Source: Isoetes taiwanensis
Lineage: Eukaryota; Streptophyta; Lycopodiopsida; Isoetales; Isoetaceae
NCBI GenBank assembly: GCA_021234155.1
Contig: JAJEKV010000405.1
Span: 124,001-188,000 of the forward strand
Direction of reading: 5' to 3'
Length of the DNA stretch: 64,000 nt
Shown: piece after piece, positions 9,780 to 20,529 of the stretch
How positions within the stretch are numbered: the stretch's first letter is position 1
Layout: each line of letters starts with the position of its first letter
Position numbers and translations under genes: made by a program
Notes under the pieces: generated by a model
Told to the model about the DNA's origin: nothing
The model's database searches: none
Seen by the model: the letters and a program-made list of their open reading frames with translations, nothing else

Positions 9780-11880
9780 CAACCTCCGTGCTGGCTCCGT
9801 AATTTGGTTATGCATTGACATTGTATAATTTGGTAGTTGAAAACCACCGAATTGGTTTTTTGGTACCCATTGACATGATGGGGTCAAAACATGGCTGTTT
9901 GACCCCATCTTCTTTTCAGGCCGATGGCTTGTATGACTCCACAAGGAATATTCTACAGGATATGGCATGACCTAAACAGCGAAGGGGGACCCTAGATACT
10001 ATTATAAGCACCCTAAAATGCAAGTAACCAAGTTTTTAACGCCTAACTATCGCTCATGTAACATCCGACAACCGCACACATTTGCCGCTGAACATTGTAA
10101 TCGAAAATTAAAATAATATTTGTATGCATTGAAAATTAAAATAATATGAAAATTAAAATAATACTTGTATGCATTGAAAATTAAAATAATACTTGTGTGC
10201 ACGCGTGATAATGTGATAACGTAGTATTCTATCCAACGGCTAAGATAAAACTAAGATAAATGGCAGAGATCTTGATCCCAATCCTATAACATTATTGGCT
10301 TTTGAATGAACGGTTGGATTGATGGGAGAGATCAACGGCAGAGATTGTGATCCGAGCCCTTTGATTTCATTGGTGTAATAAAGGTCGAGATTGACTTTTT
10401 TAATTTCATGGGCTTTTCTCTCGCACACCATTTTCCTCTCTCTTTCCCGGATGGCGATGGCGATGGGCAAACTTACCTTTGTTATGGCGATGGCAAATTG
10501 AGGGAATTCTATCGCCTTTTGATTTTCTGCCGCCCTAAACCCCTTTCCATTGGGCCCCAACTGAATCCGCATGAATCGCATGAAGCGTGTCGAGTTTGAG
10601 GGATGGCTGAAACGGCAGCCAGGATGCTTGTTTCTAATTCCTACTTCTTCAATTCATCCGTCTCATGAAAGAAAGGTCTGAAACTATCAAAATCGCGTAT
10701 TTTTAGCCCGTAAGGTTTTAAGCACAGATCCAAAGCTAATGGAAATGTCTGTTCTGTGGAGGATGCTAGGAGGATGCTTGGAAATGTTTCATTCTAATCT
10801 ATGGCAGAGCTCTTTGTTCATTCTAATCTATGGCTTTGTGTGGCTTTGTCGCCTTCCTTTGCTATTTTCCTTTCTCGCCAAGTTACTGGAGGGTCCTGTT
10901 TTAGCGCCATAATTTTCCTTTTGGCCTTAACGACCCTTTTTCCCCCGGTCTACTTCATTCCGGCCTTGCTAGGGTGTTGTTTTTCGTGTTTTGTGCAGTG
11001 GGCTCTTTCTTTGAATTTGTAGGAGTTTCGCCTAAGTGATAGTCACTTTATCCGAAAGTTACAAAGGTCATCCAATTCGGGACATGCCCTACTCTAGCCA
11101 TCATTTGCCCCTTTTGCTGCTAATCGGGTTGATCCTACAGAGACTTCTTGTTGGGCTGCAACACCAACTTGCATTGATTTCCGAGTAGTTTTTTGGGTTC
11201 TTATGCCTTTTGTTTCAAGGCCACCAATTCTGTGTTTTAATCAAGCCGCTCGAGAGATTTTGTCGCGAATAACCAACTCTTGCCGTAATGGGGAATTTTT
11301 GCAGAAGTTATTATCGGTTTCGTGGTTCCTTGCAGCCTTGTGTTTCAAGGCAAAGCCTATTATGTGTTTTAATCAAGCATTCGCTTGTTCCTTTGTCATG
11401 GGAGATTTTCAATCCTTTGTTAACCTTATCTAGGCACAAGGATCCGCTATTGGAAAGCATCTGCTTTACCAAACAGAAAGCGGATTTTTATTTGCTTCTC
11501 TAGATTTTCAAGATAGCATCTTGAATACTTTTCAAAGATCAAGGCAAGATGATCTGCTGATTATTTGTATCTAATCTCTAATTAGTTGCGGTCAAGATTG
11601 TATGAGTAGGCAAATACTTGCCTTTACAAAAAAAAAAAATATCAACTTCGTGGTTTTAGTCTACAATTTTTATCATTATTTCTCTTTTCCAATTTCGATT
11701 CTCTTTTTTTTAAATTATGTACTTCATTTCATTTTCCTCCAATAGTTTTAATGGCATGTATTTATTTTTTGCATATAATGATTTATCAAAAAAGCACTTA
11801 GACTTAATGATCCACTAGATTCTTACAAGCTTTCTTAAATTAAATACAATCATATTGATTTTTAAATTGTGGTATATATT
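9780..11880. other. Intergenic, no gene recognised
   Basis: Contains a perfect 12-bp inverted repeat, GATGGGGTCAAA / TTTGACCCCATC (9877-9888 / 9898-9909, 9-bp loop). Also holds an AT-rich short tandem repeat (entered separately) and a pair of diverged direct repeats near 11209-11246 and 11338-11379 sharing TGTGTTTTAATCAAGC. Short open frames show no family motif. Confidence 0.5.
10102..10200. repeat. AT-rich short tandem repeat
   Basis: Four copies of GAAAATTAAAATAATA separated by either a short spacer or the segment CTTGTATGCATT, giving a ~28-bp period with one shortened unit. Confidence 0.8.
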
Positions 11881-11884
11881 ATTA

Positions 11885-12057
11885 TTTGAATGTATGCCAT
11901 GTGGCAATATTTGATTGGTTAGAAGATATGTTAAAACACCAATGTTTTTTTCTATATATCATAATAATAATTTTTATTTAAAATGTATGCCACGTGTCGA
12001 TATTTGATTAGTTAAAATAACTTTTTTTTATTTTAAAAGTATACTACGTGTCAATAT
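11885..12057 (+). repeat. Three-copy ACGTG repeat, last copy split by copia
   Basis: ATGCCATGTGGCAATATTTG (near 11892), ATGCCACGTGTCGATATTTG (near 11985) and TACTACGTGTCAATAT (from about 12041) are diverged copies with GATTAGTTAAAA-like tails. The third copy stops at the copia target site, and its tail (ATTTCATTAGCTAAAA) resumes after the 3' LTR at 17633. Confidence 0.7.
12053..12057. repeat. Copia target-site duplication, left
   Basis: AATAT directly before the 5' LTR; the same five bases follow the 3' LTR at 17633-17637. A 5-bp duplication is normal for copia integrase. Confidence 0.9.
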
Positions 12058-12752
12058 TGTTATATTATCATGCCATATATTGGTATTTTGTATATATTGC
12101 ATATGTTGGTGGTTTTTTTTTCATGGCATATATTGGTGTTGCAAATTTAAGAAGGCACGTGGCCACAAAGCTTGGATAAGGCCTATAAAAACAGGAATAG
12201 AACGCACTGTAGAATTGGGAATCTGGAGAACTGGAAGGGTGAGCCGGACAAAGAAAAATAAGCGAAGCGCGCATGGAGTTCACCGGGTTATCCCAAAGAA
12301 CGGTACCGGCCCGCCGGAATTGGGATAGAAGTCCTTAGAGACACAAACTGATGCTGCACGGCAGGGGGAATTGATGCGCATCGGGCAGGTCGATTTATTC
12401 GTGAGGTATTGAATTGCCCGACATCGATTGTCACGGCGGTTTGTGCTTGACATTAGAACTGCTCTTGCAATGTGTTTCTGGATTAGATTGTGCTATTGCA
12501 ATTCGTTTTTGCTGTGCTATTGAACTGAAACGGAATATAGATTCCGGAAAGATTGGATCCAACTGCAGGTTCCGCAGTGTTAAGCTCTGGTTTGAATTGG
12601 CCAGTAAAGGATAGTCTTGAAATGCTTGCTGGTGTTGAATATTAGATTTGATCTGAAGGATTTGTTGTTGAAGAAACGTCCTGGGGTAATTTTTGTTGTT
12701 ACGTTTGATACTTGCTGTGCATAGAAATATTTTGTTGGTGCCAATACTAACA
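12058..12752 (+). repeat. Copia 5' LTR
   Basis: Starts TGTTATATTATCATGCC and ends CCAATACTAACA, with terminal TG...CA. It is 695 bp against 619 bp for the 3' LTR. Most of the excess is a ~56-bp partial duplication around CATATATTGGT near 12070-12135. The TATAAAAACAGG stretch near 12184 is a plausible TATA box. The last ~306 bp match the 3' LTR with about one mismatch. Confidence 0.95.
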
Positions 12753-12753
12753 G

Positions 12754-12766
12754 TGGTATCAGAGCC
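12754..12766 (+). promoter_or_regulatory. Copia primer binding site (tRNA-iMet)
   Basis: TGGTATCAGAGCC starts one base after the 5' LTR. It is complementary to the 3' end of plant initiator tRNA-Met, the usual primer for first-strand synthesis in plant copia elements. Confidence 0.93.
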
Positions 12767-12780
12767 ATCCATCAAGAATC

Positions 12781-13860
12781 ATGGCAACCAGATTTGGAGC
12801 CACATTGCTTAATGCAATAGATGTTTATACAGGCGGTTCGGGATTTCAGGTATGGAAAGAGAAGATACAAGAAGTGTTAAATGCAGAAGGGTTGATGGAT
12901 ATTGTACAGCCTCCAGAAGGTAAGGAGTTGAAGGATATATTGTCAAAGCTGGGCAAAATGAAAATTAGTGAAGGTGAGAGCAAGACAGAAGCCACTAGTG
13001 CTAGCAGTATTTACTCTGAAAATAAAATTAGAGAAGCTAGAGGAATTATATCATGTAAAGTTGGTTCTAGTATACTTTTAAGAATGCGTGGTATGGATCC
13101 TCAACAAATGTGGTCTTATCTCATTAGTAAATATGAAAGAAAATCGTCATCACAATTAGATGTGCTAGATAAGGAGTTGAGACAACTAAAATATGTGGAA
13201 GGAGAAAATATCACAGAGTTTTTTGCCAAGTTAGACAATATTTTTGCTGATCTAGATGCGGCCGGGGCTAGGCTAAGTGATGAATTTCAAGTGTTAGCCA
13301 TATCACGTGCATTTTCAAGGTATGATGTCTTGTCTACTTTAATCAGAAGCACAACTAAAGACCGTGATGATGCAGAAAGGTTTGGTAAGGACGGAACTTG
13401 AGCAAAGGAAAATAGTTGATGAGGAAGAAGAGAGTTCTGAAGTATTGTTTACTGGAAAGGCAAAAAGTAATGTGGTTAAAAAAGGATTATTCAAAAAACG
13501 TGAGGTCCATGCTACTATTGTCATGAAATGGGACATTAAAAAATTAATTGTCCAAAATTAAAGGAAATGTCTTGTTATAATTGTGGAGGATTAGGGCACA
13601 TCTCCACTACATGTTCTAGCCCCAAGAACTATAATAAAGGGAGAGGCAGAGCTGAAAGAGGGGGTTATGTGTCAAGGGGAAGAGGTAGCTCATCAAGGGG
13701 AAGGGGAAGAAGAACATCAAGAGTTAATATAACTCAAGAGGTGGATGCTGAGCAGAGTCGTGAGAAAGAACAAGACGATCAAGAGGTAAAACCATTTATC
13801 TTATCAACTTGTGAGATCAATGAATGCTTTTCTAATGATGACCGATGTATTTATAGTTGA
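12781..13860 (+). pseudogene. Copia gag with two zinc knuckles, frameshifted
   Basis: Begins MATRFGATLLNAIDVYTGGS 15 bases after the primer site. It contains the plant copia gag core (MWSYLISKYE, LDVLDKELRQLKYVEG, ITEFFAKLDNIFADL). The frame shifts near 13375 and returns by 13510. Two CCHC knuckles follow: CYYCHEMGH-x4-C at 13510-13551 (one codon now a stop) and CYNCGGLGHISTTC near 13573, then an RG-rich tail (RGRGSSSRGRGRR). Gag normally builds the particle and binds RNA. Confidence 0.9.
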
Positions 13861-15383
13861 TAGTGGAGCTGAACGATCAAGAGTGAACTGCGGCCGATCT
13901 TTCGAGTGGTGTTTGCTCTAGTAAACATTTAAGTCATGTACGCCTAGGAAATGGACATTTGCGCAGGAGGTAACTGGAAAAGGAATGCCGCAACTTTTGA
14001 TTTGCAAGGAAATGGTATAGATATTGCCAATGTCTTGTGTGCTCCGGGTTTGTATAAAATCTTATATCGGTGTGTCAACTAGTTGATCTTGGATATGAGC
14101 TACGGTTTAACAAAGGAGGGTGTAAGGTATTTATGGATGATGAGTTAAGGTTTTTGCAAAACGTGTTGGTAATCTTTTAGGTTTTCAATTAAAGAGAAGC
14201 AAAGCATAAATATGCTAGCAAAATACTTCAACGCCGGTTTGGCATAATAGACTTGGCATACACATATGAATAATGTTAGATATATGATAAGGAAAGGTTT
14301 GATTGATGGAAAGAATGACGCGTAGATGAAAGGTTTATTTGTCCCGGATGTGTGTTAGGCAAATTAACCAAAGTTGCCCTTTAGCAAAGCAATGAAAAGA
14401 GCAAAAGGACCTCTTGATCTTGTGCACTGGATCTTTATGACCATTAAATATACAAGGGAGAGAACAGTAAAAGATATTATATATCCTTTTATTGATGATT
14501 TCAAGAGAATAGGTAAGTGTTATCTATTGTCTTCTAAAGATAAAGCTATAGATGCATTTAAGCTTATATGTAAGTGAGATGGAAAGGCAAACGGGCCGTC
14601 AGACTTAAAAATGCATCAGGTCCGATAGAGGTGGAGAATATCTTTCGAGAATATTTAGATATTTTTGTTGCAAACATGGAATAAAAAAAGACAGCTTTTA
14701 CATGTAGGTATTCACCTCAACAAAATGGTGTTGCGTAAAGGAAAAACCTAATAGTTCTAGATGTCGTGAAGGTCAATGATTAAGTTTGCAGGTTTGCCAA
14801 ATTATCTTTGGGAAGAAGCAGCCAAAGCAGCATTTTTTATACAAAATAGGCTACCGTTGAGCAGTCTGAATGGTAATATACCTCAAGAACTGTGGTCAAA
14901 TGGTAAGCTAACTCGCCAGATGATTTCTTTAAAGCTTATGGTTGCTTGACATATGTTCATGTTCCTAAAGAAACAAGACATAAGCTAGACGATAGAGCAG
15001 AAGTTGGTTTCCTAGTAGGTTATGATGAGGAATCAAAAGGTTATAGAGTGTTCATGCCTGACACAAAGAAAATAATTATCAGCAGAGATGTTATGTTTGA
15101 TGAAAACAAGTTCTATAAAGATAGACATGAGATAGAACATCCAAAAATGGAGGTTAAGGATCATAACTCCAATAAGTCTATTATTGCAACTGACTTTGAC
15201 TCTGATGATGATAGAACAGATGAGGAGGAAAGTGAAGATACCAATGGGGAAGGTGAAGGTGTCATGCCTATGCCCATGCCTGCAGGTGAAAGAAGACAAC
15301 GCAAAAGAAAGTCTGAAGTGGAAAAGCTAAAGGACACAGGTATAGACTATAATCCAGAAATGTTTGGTAGATATGGTACGTGA
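13850..15383 (+). pseudogene. Copia protease and integrase remnants
   Basis: A protease active-site box, VDSGAERS, is readable at 13857-13880 in one frame. A gag-pre-integrase/HHCC remnant (VWHNRLGIH) lies near 14240-14265. Integrase pieces include GPLDLVHWIFM near 14408, KAAFFIQNRLPL near 14826, and the conserved end VPKETRHKLDDRAEVGFLVG with GYRVFMPDTKKIIISRDVMF (14961-15100). Many indels separate these pieces. Confidence 0.85.
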
Positions 15384-15619
15384 AAATCTAGGAGAATAGG
15401 AAGACAAACTAAGTAGATATCCTTCCTTGATGGTCGTGGTTTGAACCTCGAGACTCCTAGATCCCTTGAAGAAGTTCTTGATTCAAAAAGTTCATGAATG
15501 GGTAAACGCGAATGCAAGAAGAAATGGACTCATTTAAAGATACAGAACATATGAGCTAGTGAAATATCCAATGTGGAAAAATGTGGCTCAGTAATAAATG
15601 GATCTATAGAGTAAAAACA

Positions 15620-16060
15620 AAATGTTGATGGGTCAAAAAATTCAAAGCAAGATTAGTCGCAGACAGGGATTCTCTCAAAAGAAAGGAATTGATTATGAAG
15701 AAACATACTCTCCCATAGTCAAATTAACAAGTATAAGACTTGTGCTAGCTTTAGCCAATGCCATGAAGCTTGAGGTACATCATATGGATGTAAAACTGCA
15801 TTCTTGAATGCAAGCTTGCAAGAAGAAATATACATGAAACAAGCACCGTGGATTTGAGGAGGGAGATAATATGGTATGGAAATTGCATCGCGCCTATGGT
15901 TTAAAACAAGCACCTAGAGAATGGAATAAATGTATAGATGAATATCTAAGGGAGCAAGGGTTTGAGAAACTTGAGAATGATGGAAATTTATATATGCTTA
16001 GGAATGAAGGAAATTTTGCATTATAGCTTTATATGTGGATGATCAGATAATGGCAAAGAA
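15620..16060 (+). pseudogene. Copia reverse transcriptase remnant
   Basis: GFSQKKGIDYEETYSPIVKL and LALANAMKLEVHHMDVK (15666-15800) are the N-terminal RT motifs. YGLKQAPREWNKCIDEYL follows at about 15895-15950, then the catalytic ALYVDDQI near 16025-16050. Frame changes and stops occur between motifs, so no enzyme could be made. Confidence 0.9.
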
Positions 16061-16727
16061 ATAGTATGCAATCGCCTAAATAAATGCAAAGAAATTTTGA
16101 AGCAAAAAATTCAAAATGACAGATCTTGGAGAGTTGAAACAGCTTTTTTGGGTATTGAAATGAGCAGAGATAAGGAAAATAGGATGCTTGTCGATAATGC
16201 ATACAAGAAATATAGAGAATATGCTAAAAAGGTTTAGGCTTGAAAATGCAAATCCAAAGAAATTCTCCTCTTGCAAAGCGGGGATATAACATTTCAAGGA
16301 GTTATGTCCATCATCGTAACACGAAGGAAGAAATGGAAAGTATACCTTACAAGAGAGCTTATAGGATGCCTACTTTATGTAGCTAATAGTACTCACCGCG
16401 GACATCTCGCTTGGCAAAAGAAACCTATTGAGTAGGTACAATAATAATCCCTACAGAGGACACCGGGTAGCCGCTAAAAGGATTTTAAGATACTTAAAAG
16501 GCACTAAAGATCAAGGAATTAATTAACTTGACCCTATTTGCATATTTGATTGGCATGGTGATCTAGATGCAAGAAGGTCTACATCCTGGTTATGCCTTAA
16601 TTCTAAAGGGTGTGGTATAATTTCATGGAGGAGCAAAAACAATCGCCGCTGGTAATGTCATCCGGCTGGAAGCGTAATACTTTCAAGATCTTCTCCTGCC
16701 AAAGAAATTGTCTGGGTTAGAAGGCTG

Positions 16728-16991
16728 TTGATTGAGATAGGTATACCACAAAGTGACCCTACTACACTCCTAACTGATAGTCTGAGTTGTATTGCTATAG
16801 CAAAGAACCCGGTACATCATGAAAGGACAAAACATATTGAATTGCATATGCATTTTATAAGAGATCTTATTGCTAAAGAGGTAATAGCAATGCAGTATGT
16901 AGAAACTTCACATCAAGCGGCAGATATATTCACCAAGGCAATGACAGAGAAAAAGCTTGATATATACAAAAAATTGCTTGGAATACAATAA
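16728..16991 (+). pseudogene. Copia RNase H C-terminal segment
   Basis: Open for 87 codons with LLTDSLSCIAIAKNPVHHER, TKHIELHMHFIRDLI and TSHQAADIFTKAM. These are the conserved second half of copia RNase H up to its normal stop at 16989. The upstream part (16100-16727) is present but scrambled by indels. Confidence 0.92.
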
Positions 16992-17002
16992 CAACAATGG
17001 CA

Positions 17003-17013
17003 TGAAGGGGAAT
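17003..17013 (+). promoter_or_regulatory. Copia polypurine tract
   Basis: GAAGGGGAAT, purine-rich and directly before the 3' LTR start, is the expected primer for second-strand synthesis. Confidence 0.75.
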
Positions 17014-17632
17014 TGTTATATTATCATGCCATATATTGGTGTTGCAAATTTAAGAAGGCACGTGGCCACAAAGTCGGTGATAAGGCAGCTATAAAAAAAC
17101 AGGAATAGAACGCACTGCAGTAGCGGACCGTGGAGCGACAGCAATAGCGCAGTGATGGAGTTCGGGCCGGGTTATCCCCAACAATGGCAACTGGCCGCCG
17201 GAGTTGGGATAGAAGTCCTTAGAGACACAAACTGATGCAGATCGGCAGGGGAATTGATGCAGATCGGCAGGGTCAGATTTATTCAGAGGTATTGAATTGC
17301 CTGATATCGGATTGCTGTGCTTGTGCTTGACATTAGAACTGCTCTTGCAATGTGTTTCTGGATTAGATTGTGCTATTGCAATTCGTTTTTGCTGTGCTAT
17401 TGAACTGAAACGGAATATAGATTCCGGAAAGATTGGATCCAACTGCAGGTTCCGCAGTGTTAAGCTCTGGTTTGAATTGGCCAGTAAAGGATAGTCTTGA
17501 AATGCTTGCTGGTGTTGAATATTAGATTTGATCTGAAGGATTTGTTGTTGAAGAAACGTCCTGGGGTAATTTTTGTTGTTACGTTTGATACTTGCTGTGA
17601 ATAGAAATATTTTGTTGGTGCCAATACTAACA
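17014..17632 (+). repeat. Copia 3' LTR
   Basis: Starts TGTTATATTATCATGCC and ends CCAATACTAACA, followed by the AATAT target duplication (17633-17637). Its front half differs from the 5' LTR in clustered islands, while the last ~306 bp are almost identical. Confidence 0.95.
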
Positions 17633-17637
17633 AATAT

Positions 17638-18930
17638 TTCATTAGCTAAAAGGCAATTAGAAACAACGCCTTGTTTTTCCTATATGTTCTTATAATGCTC
17701 TTTTACATGTCCTTATTTTAGAAAAACAATACTTAATAGCACTAAAAACAATACATAGATTTCAATAACACATGTCGTTCTTTTGTAAATAACATATGGT
17801 TTTTTTAAAAACGATTGTTGTAAGTTAGTCTTTCATGTATAGCAATATTTAAATCCACGTGATCTTATTTTTAACGAAAAACGTGGTGGCTCCTCAAAAA
17901 CAACAGCCAAGAAAAAACCACAAAAAAAAAGTTCGGGAAAAACAACATTAAAAAAAAGGACACGCTTTTGAAAAAAACAAAAGTGCCGAAACTATACATT
18001 GGGATTTTTGCCAAAACCACCGTCCCTTTGTGCAACTGATAAACGGGCACGTGGTCTTTTGGGGCCATTTTGGTGTTGTTTTTGACATAAAACAACACTT
18101 CCGTACAACAAAAAAACAACTGTGGACCAAAAATTGGGATCAGTGTGTATACTACAATCAGATTTGGAGAAGCAGTACCCCCAATTCATGGAGCAATGCA
18201 AGTGTCGGCTCCTCACCGGGTAGTCGAATTAATCGACTCAATAGGTGAGTGGAAGGTAGATTAAAAGTCTACTTCCGGCCCCACCTGGTAGGCGACCTTG
18301 AGAGATAAGAGGTCATTCAGGTATGCATTAATAGGAAAGCACCTCTAGTCAATGCCTACTACGGGGAGGACGCCATCCTTCACGCCCAAATATGGGAAGG
18401 ACGCTACCCTTCACAACAAAGGCAACTAAAGGTATAGGCATGAGTGAGCATCCTAGCCATGATAGGGAGCTGTCTCCACGGCCACGATGGAAGAAACATA
18501 ATCTTCCTATGCAGGGAGATTAGTCTTGCATTCATGTAATTGTAATTAATGGGTGGTTCCCTAACAACCAACCCTTATAATAATTTGAATTCATAATTGA
18601 CGTAGTGTTAGCGGCAAAAGTGAGATCAAGACTTACGAAGACTTTGCAACACATATTTTGTCATAATGTTTTGTAAGGAAACGATATGGAGAGAATTTTG
18701 GAACTATGTTTATAATAATGGTATAAAACCAAAAAATTTTGTGAATAATAGATGATAAAGTGGAGGACGAAAGAGCCTCTTACCATAGTACAATATTAAA
18801 CAAGGATGTGTAATGATAAATTAAAAAATATTACCTTGAGGTTATTATATTTTAAAATTGTATATATCTAATGTGATTGCAGGATATGCAAATTTCCAAG
18901 GTGGGAGGCGCGGATCGGGGACACAAGATC
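17638..18930. other. Intergenic, unrecognised repeats
   Basis: The first part holds A-rich tracts and scattered ACATGTC motifs. At 18190-18540 a GC-richer stretch has short direct repeats (GGAGGACGCCATCCTTCAC near 18364 and GGAAGGACGCTACCCTTCAC near 18395). It may be a non-coding retroelement piece, but no domain is readable. Confidence 0.4.
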
Positions 18931-18935
18931 AAGTC

Positions 18936-19330
18936 AAGGTGGGGAGAATGTGACGCTTCCAACATAATATACGCATCCAACATCATATTATATTGCCATT
19001 TGTTGCCACACGCATACGTCATCATGACATGTACTGAGAGCCGCAGGGTTGCACCTAGGGGGCAACCTCGCATGTTGTGCATGTTTAATAAACATATACA
19101 ACTATAACTCCCATGCCAAATGGCTTAAACCCCATTTGGCCAATGTTAACCTAACCCTAAAAGTCTCTATATAAGGCTTTTTCCTAAAACCCTAAACGTT
19201 TCTTCTATCGCATTTAGGGTTTCCTTGAGCCATTTCGGCCAAGCCAAGACTCTAGTTCAGATTGCCAAAGGTCACCGAAAGCCGCTTTTGCACATCGAAT
19301 TTGTTTTTTGGAAGAACCACGCGTTGTTTG
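18936..19330 (+). mobile_element. Probable gypsy-type 3' LTR start with polypurine tract
   Basis: AAGGTGGGGAGAA (18936-18948) followed by TGTGACGC is the usual plant gypsy polypurine tract and LTR junction. A TATATAA box at 19168-19174 with CCTAAAACCCTAAACG just after it fits an LTR promoter. The LTR end and any upstream pol domain are not recognised, so the length is a guess. Confidence 0.5.
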
Positions 19331-19664
19331 TCTTATAAATAACACATGTAGGTTTGAATATTAGTACATGTTGAATTTTTCTTTTGAATATTCTTATTAA
19401 CACATGTTGAATTTTCTTTTTTTTTTCTACTTGTAGTTTTTAGAAGTTGATATTGTTTTTCCAAAAAAATATATGTAATTTTTGAGAAGCCAAGATGTAT
19501 TGTTTAAAAATAATTGTTCTTTTCAAATGTTATTTTCCTAATACAGTATATAGTTATTACAAAATAGACACCATTTGTTTTTTAAATAGCTGTTGTTTTA
19601 AGTGTTGCTTTTCTTTGTGGAAAAAAAGGAAAGAAAAAAAAAACCAACATGGTTCAAAACATCG

Positions 19665-20005
19665 ACACCTAGGCTCCAACATGCCAAGGTGGCTCAAACA
19701 TGCCACCCACCTGCAACATGCCAAGGTGGCTTCAACATGCCACCTAGGCCCAACATGACAAGGTGGCTCAAACATGCGGCTCCAACATGCCAAGGTGGCT
19801 CAACCATGCCACGTGGACCCAATGTGCCAAGGTAGCTCAAACATGCCACCCGCCCACGCCCAACATGCCAAGATGGCTAAAACATGCCACGTGGGCTCCA
19901 ACTTATGCCACCTAGGCTCCAACATGCCAAGGTGGCTCAACCATGCCACGTGGACTCCAATGTGCCAAGGTGGCTCGAAACATACCAGGCTCCAACATGC
20001 CTCCT
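19665..20005 (+). repeat. 19-bp minisatellite, second locus, part a
   Basis: About 17 degenerate monomers of the same CTCMAACATG plus CCAAGGTGG / CCACCTAGG / CCACGTGG unit, in + orientation. More diverged than the arrays at 4.7 and 9 kb. Confidence 0.92.
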
Positions 20006-20234
20006 GGGATGCACTTATACATAAGGGGTATGGCATCTGGCGTTGGAGGGTAAAAAAACCCCCTTGTATACGCAATTTAAAAGGCAATTTGACCCCTTTG
20101 TATATAGATATTGCTCCAAATCAAGTGCTTAAAAACCCCTTTTAACCCCTAAGAATACATAATGCAAATAGTCCAAAAACACCCCCTCCATTGAACTCTC
20201 CCGGGTTATACGCTGGTCACAGGTGAATCCCCAA

Positions 20235-20440
20235 GGGAACATGCCAAGGTGTCTCAAACATGCCACCTAGGCTCCAATCCTGCCAAGGTGGCTCAAACAA
20301 GCCACGTGGCTCCAACATGCCACCAAGGCTCCGACATGCCAAGGTGTCTCTCAAACATGCCACATGGGCTCTAACATGCCACCTAGTTGGCACCGAACAT
20401 GCCACGCGTGGGCCGGCATTGCCAAGGTGGATCAACCATA
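20235..20440 (+). repeat. 19-bp minisatellite, second locus, part b
   Basis: About 11 more monomers in + orientation, separated from part a by ~230 bp of unrelated sequence. Confidence 0.9.
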
Positions 20441-20455
20441 CCATTTAGCCTAGGA

Positions 20456-20518
20456 TTCTCTCTCTCTCTCCCTCCCTCCCTCCCTCTCTCCCCTGGGGTG
20501 TGCCTCTCTCTCTCTCCC
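20456..20518. repeat. CT/CCCT microsatellite
   Basis: Runs of CT and CCCT directly before the LINE-like segment. Confidence 0.9.
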
Positions 20519-20529
20519 GATCATGTACC

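Larger units (their letters stand above)
12058..17632 (+). mobile_element. Ty1/copia LTR retrotransposon, complete ends, decayed coding
   Basis: Bounded by two LTRs and a 5-bp AATAT duplication. It has an initiator tRNA-Met primer site and, in order, gag with two zinc knuckles, protease, integrase, reverse transcriptase and RNase H. Integrase before RT marks it as copia. The coding part carries many stops and frameshifts and cannot give a full polyprotein. Near-identity of the last ~300 bp of both LTRs suggests fairly recent insertion, but the LTR fronts differ in patches. Confidence 0.96.
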
